DNA from: Gracilaria vermiculophylla
Lineage: Eukaryota; Rhodophyta; Florideophyceae; Gracilariales; Gracilariaceae
Assembly (NCBI GenBank): GCA_019155205.2
Contig: JAHNZQ020000277.1
Location: 399,480 to 420,071 of the forward strand
Length of the DNA stretch: 20,592 nt
Direction of reading: 5' to 3'
This document shows positions 18,761 through 20,592 of this stretch, in pieces. The notes beneath the pieces were generated by a model. That model was given only the letters and a program-made list of their open reading frames with translations. It was not told where the DNA came from and did no database searches. The stretch's first letter is position 1, and every line of letters begins with the position of its first letter. A program made the position numbers and the translations under genes.

Positions 18761-19892
18761 ATTCATTTGAATATCCATACGGCGCTGCATCTTCGTGAGT
18801 CGTTTAGCGACCGACGCATCGTAGTGTATGGAGCGATCATTCAACCTGTAGGTGTCATAATCCACCACTTTGGCGAAGAGGTCGTTAAGCGGGTAGACCT
18901 TCCTGACCCTTTTGCTCTTCTCCTTGGGAGGTATACTGCCCTCCGAGCTGGAGCTCTTTACGGATTCGAAATCTGAGCTTCTCTCCGAATCGGTGTCTCG
19001 GTTTCTTCTTTCCTCCCTCCATTTCTTTCTTCTTCTTTCCTTGGGGTGGTCTTGGTTGCTGACGATACCCCCGTTATCGCGATCCACCCGAGGAGTATCC
19101 TCTTCCTTCTCTCCTTAGGTGAACTTCCTCGCGACCGGTATCCTGTCCTCCTCCGCGGGGCGTCAAGTCCAAGCGGTGTATAGTGGGATTCCTGAGGTGT
19201 TCCCGTTTCCCTACGGCAGTATTCTTTCCTCCTCTGGCGTAGGGGGTGGCAGTATCCTGACCTTCTCTGCCCGGGGTCACCTTAGTTGTTGATAGAGGGA
19301 ACCTCTCCTGTACGGATGAATAACTTTGAAACGCCGCTGCGGGGAGCAGCTGCGCGGTTTGGGAGCGAACCTCCGCATGGATAACATCTGAGATCACCTT
19401 AAGGAAGGGATTGGAATCCAGCAAAACACGCACAGCACGGTGAACGCTCTCCGTCGCGATTTTCTCCACAAAGGTGTGGCGGCGCGCTCCAAAGTGGGCT
19501 TCAACACCTGCAGGTATTCTTTCGACCTGCTCTTGTGAGAGCCAATCCGTAAGGCGCGGGGCCATGGACTCCAGGAGCGAGTTACCCTCCAGGTGTTCCC
19601 GTCCCTGCAGCTCCTGAGGTGGCGGCTGCGATGCCGTGTGCGGTTCTTCAACCTCCACATCGGCGTTCTCCAGAGGTGTCGCGGGGGATTCCGCTTGCCT
19701 CCGATCATGCATTCTCCTAAGGCGATCCCTGAAACACTCCACCGAGGAGCCAGGGTTCCGAAGCGGACTTTCAGGGTCCTCCAGTGTGGCGGCCATCTCC
19801 TGGGGAGCGCCGCGCGTGCTGCGCCCACCGACGGAGCTGGTTGCTTGAGGATCCTGTAGGGGGGATTCCATGGGATGTTCTGAGAGGTCCAT
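18758..19892 (-). pseudogene. N-terminal gag region
   Basis: A 272-codon frame starts at ATG 19892 (MDLSEHPMESPLQD) and runs to a stop at 19074-19076. It overlaps a second frame (19087 to TAG 18758-18760) that carries the sequence on after a one-base shift near 19080. The first part is Glu/Arg/Pro-rich and disordered, with a middle segment LTDWLSQEQVERIPAGVEAH and a helical LLDSNPFLKVISDVIHAEV. The second part is very charged (KERRRKKWREERRNRD, Ser/Glu tract) and ends in FAKVVDYDTYRLND...MQRRMDIQMN, leading straight into the capsid. The TAG at 18758 sits between MN and HSFSG, where Gln is plausible. Confidence 0.65.
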
Positions 19893-20048
19893 AGAGAAGT
19901 AGGTCCGGGGTGATTTACTTCCACTTCCACATCACCTTAAGGAAGAATTCCACTGTTGGGGGTTGGTCGTTGCAAACTAGAAACACGATTCTGCTGCGAC
20001 TTGTGCGAATCCTTAAGGAATTTTGACCTTCTAAGTCGGGAGACCAGT
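19893..20048 (-). other. 5' leader of the Gypsy element with primer binding site
   Basis: The untranslated leader between the 5' LTR and gag. Two bases after the LTR end (CAGTACCACA-AC) the minus strand reads TGGTCTCCCGACTT (20046-20033), a primer binding site complementary to a tRNA 3' end of the form ...GTCGGGAGACCA. Yeast-type tRNA-Tyr ends similarly (CGGGAGACCA), so tRNA-Tyr is a reasonable primer guess. Two CCTTAAGG palindromes lie in the leader (19935-19942 and 20011-20018). Confidence 0.6.
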
Positions 20049-20592
20049 TGTGGTACTGTCAGCCCTCCTCTCGAGGTAGTAAAACACAACGTCCGTTAGG
20101 AGTTTTTGTTGACTCCAAAGGTGCGTGCTCCTAAAGAGGGTCTCCGGTATCCGCTGTCGCGAGCCGGGGGAGTTCTTAAAAGAGATCCGCAAACACCAAG
20201 CGGAGGGGGAGGTTCACTGGGTGGACAATGCTCCTGCAGGCGCTGCTATAATGCGACCTGGGGATCGGTGGCTTAGAAACCTGCGTTGATCGACGAAAGA
20301 CTCCAACCGGAAAAGTAGACGAAGACTCAAGGGTGCTTTGTCTTTACTTCCCCAGAGGTGGAGCTCTCCCGGCAGATTAGGTATCAAGCCGGGAGCCCGC
20401 CTCGGCAGGTCTGGCTACTGTACTACTTACCTGCATAAATTATCTAAAATAAATAATAATTATACCGTGCCTCAAGGATACTGTAGCTCACGTGAGCGGG
20501 ATTATGCACCACGTGGCCCAGCTAGTAAAATACGAGCCCTCCTTAGGAATATCATACCTTAAGGCCAAACTACGCTATTTCCTTAAGAGCCA
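20049..20592 (-). mobile_element. LTR copy C, 5' LTR of the minus-strand Gypsy element (cut by window end)
   Basis: 544 bases of the same LTR as A and B. By comparison with A (ending AGCCACTGTACTACA) only about ten bases are missing beyond the window. Its inner edge at 20049 is followed, in minus orientation, by a primer binding site, which defines it as a 5' LTR. The AT-rich TATA-like block and CAGGTAAGT (20425-20433) are intact. The flanking host target site lies outside the window, so the target duplication cannot be checked. Confidence 0.87.

Overview
The window looks like a piece of a eukaryotic nuclear genome assembly. It has intron-poor genes with TATA-like promoters, a secreted-protein gene, AT-rich intergenic DNA, a block of LTR retrotransposons and a scaffold gap of exactly 100 N. 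A compact, intron-poor alga such as a red alga would fit, but nothing here proves the taxon.

Host part (1-8783). A gene on the minus strand (757-1482) encodes a short secreted GH18-like TIM-barrel protein and has its own TATA box. On the plus strand, 2134-2472 looks like an exon with the C-terminal half of a histone-fold protein resembling NC2 beta/Dr1. A long plus-strand gene (3409-4992) encodes an unrecognised multi-pass membrane protein with a ~250-residue soluble domain. Then comes ~3.8 kb of AT-rich DNA without a supported gene. It contains two abutting giant palindromes (5201-5259 and 5259-5438) and, near its right end, a decayed ~135-bp repeat.

Mobile part (8784-20592). A degenerate Ty3/Gypsy element lies on the minus strand. 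From right to left it has a 5' LTR (20049 to the window end), a primer binding site, gag with capsid and zinc knuckle, protease, RT, RNase H, integrase with a GPY/F module, and the start of a chromodomain-like segment. That segment stops exactly at 13090, where a third LTR copy begins in the opposite orientation (12537-13090). A same-orientation LTR with a polypurine tract at 8784-9338 is the likely 3' LTR. The simplest reading is a nested insertion: a second, related element in plus orientation landed in the chromodomain. Its 3' half is visible (10263-13090); its 5' LTR, gag and most of pol are probably hidden in the N gap.

The visible 3' half of the nested element carries the least expected item: a 622-codon frame (10473-12341) between the pol position and the 3' LTR. 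It has no family I recognise, and its only interruptions are three in-frame TAG codons. The frame before it ends in an ATGA overlap with its start. The LTRs contain a conserved CAG|GTAAGT splice-donor-like site, which could serve a spliced message for it. The palindrome CCTTAAGG, and more loosely CCT-N(0-2)-AGG, is strongly enriched through LTRs and internal DNA on this 11.8 kb and absent in its exact form from the host part.

The Gypsy genes are dead: nonsense codons, frameshifts, and a ~470-bp AT-richer foreign insert between RNase H and integrase that carries a cysteine-rich open frame.
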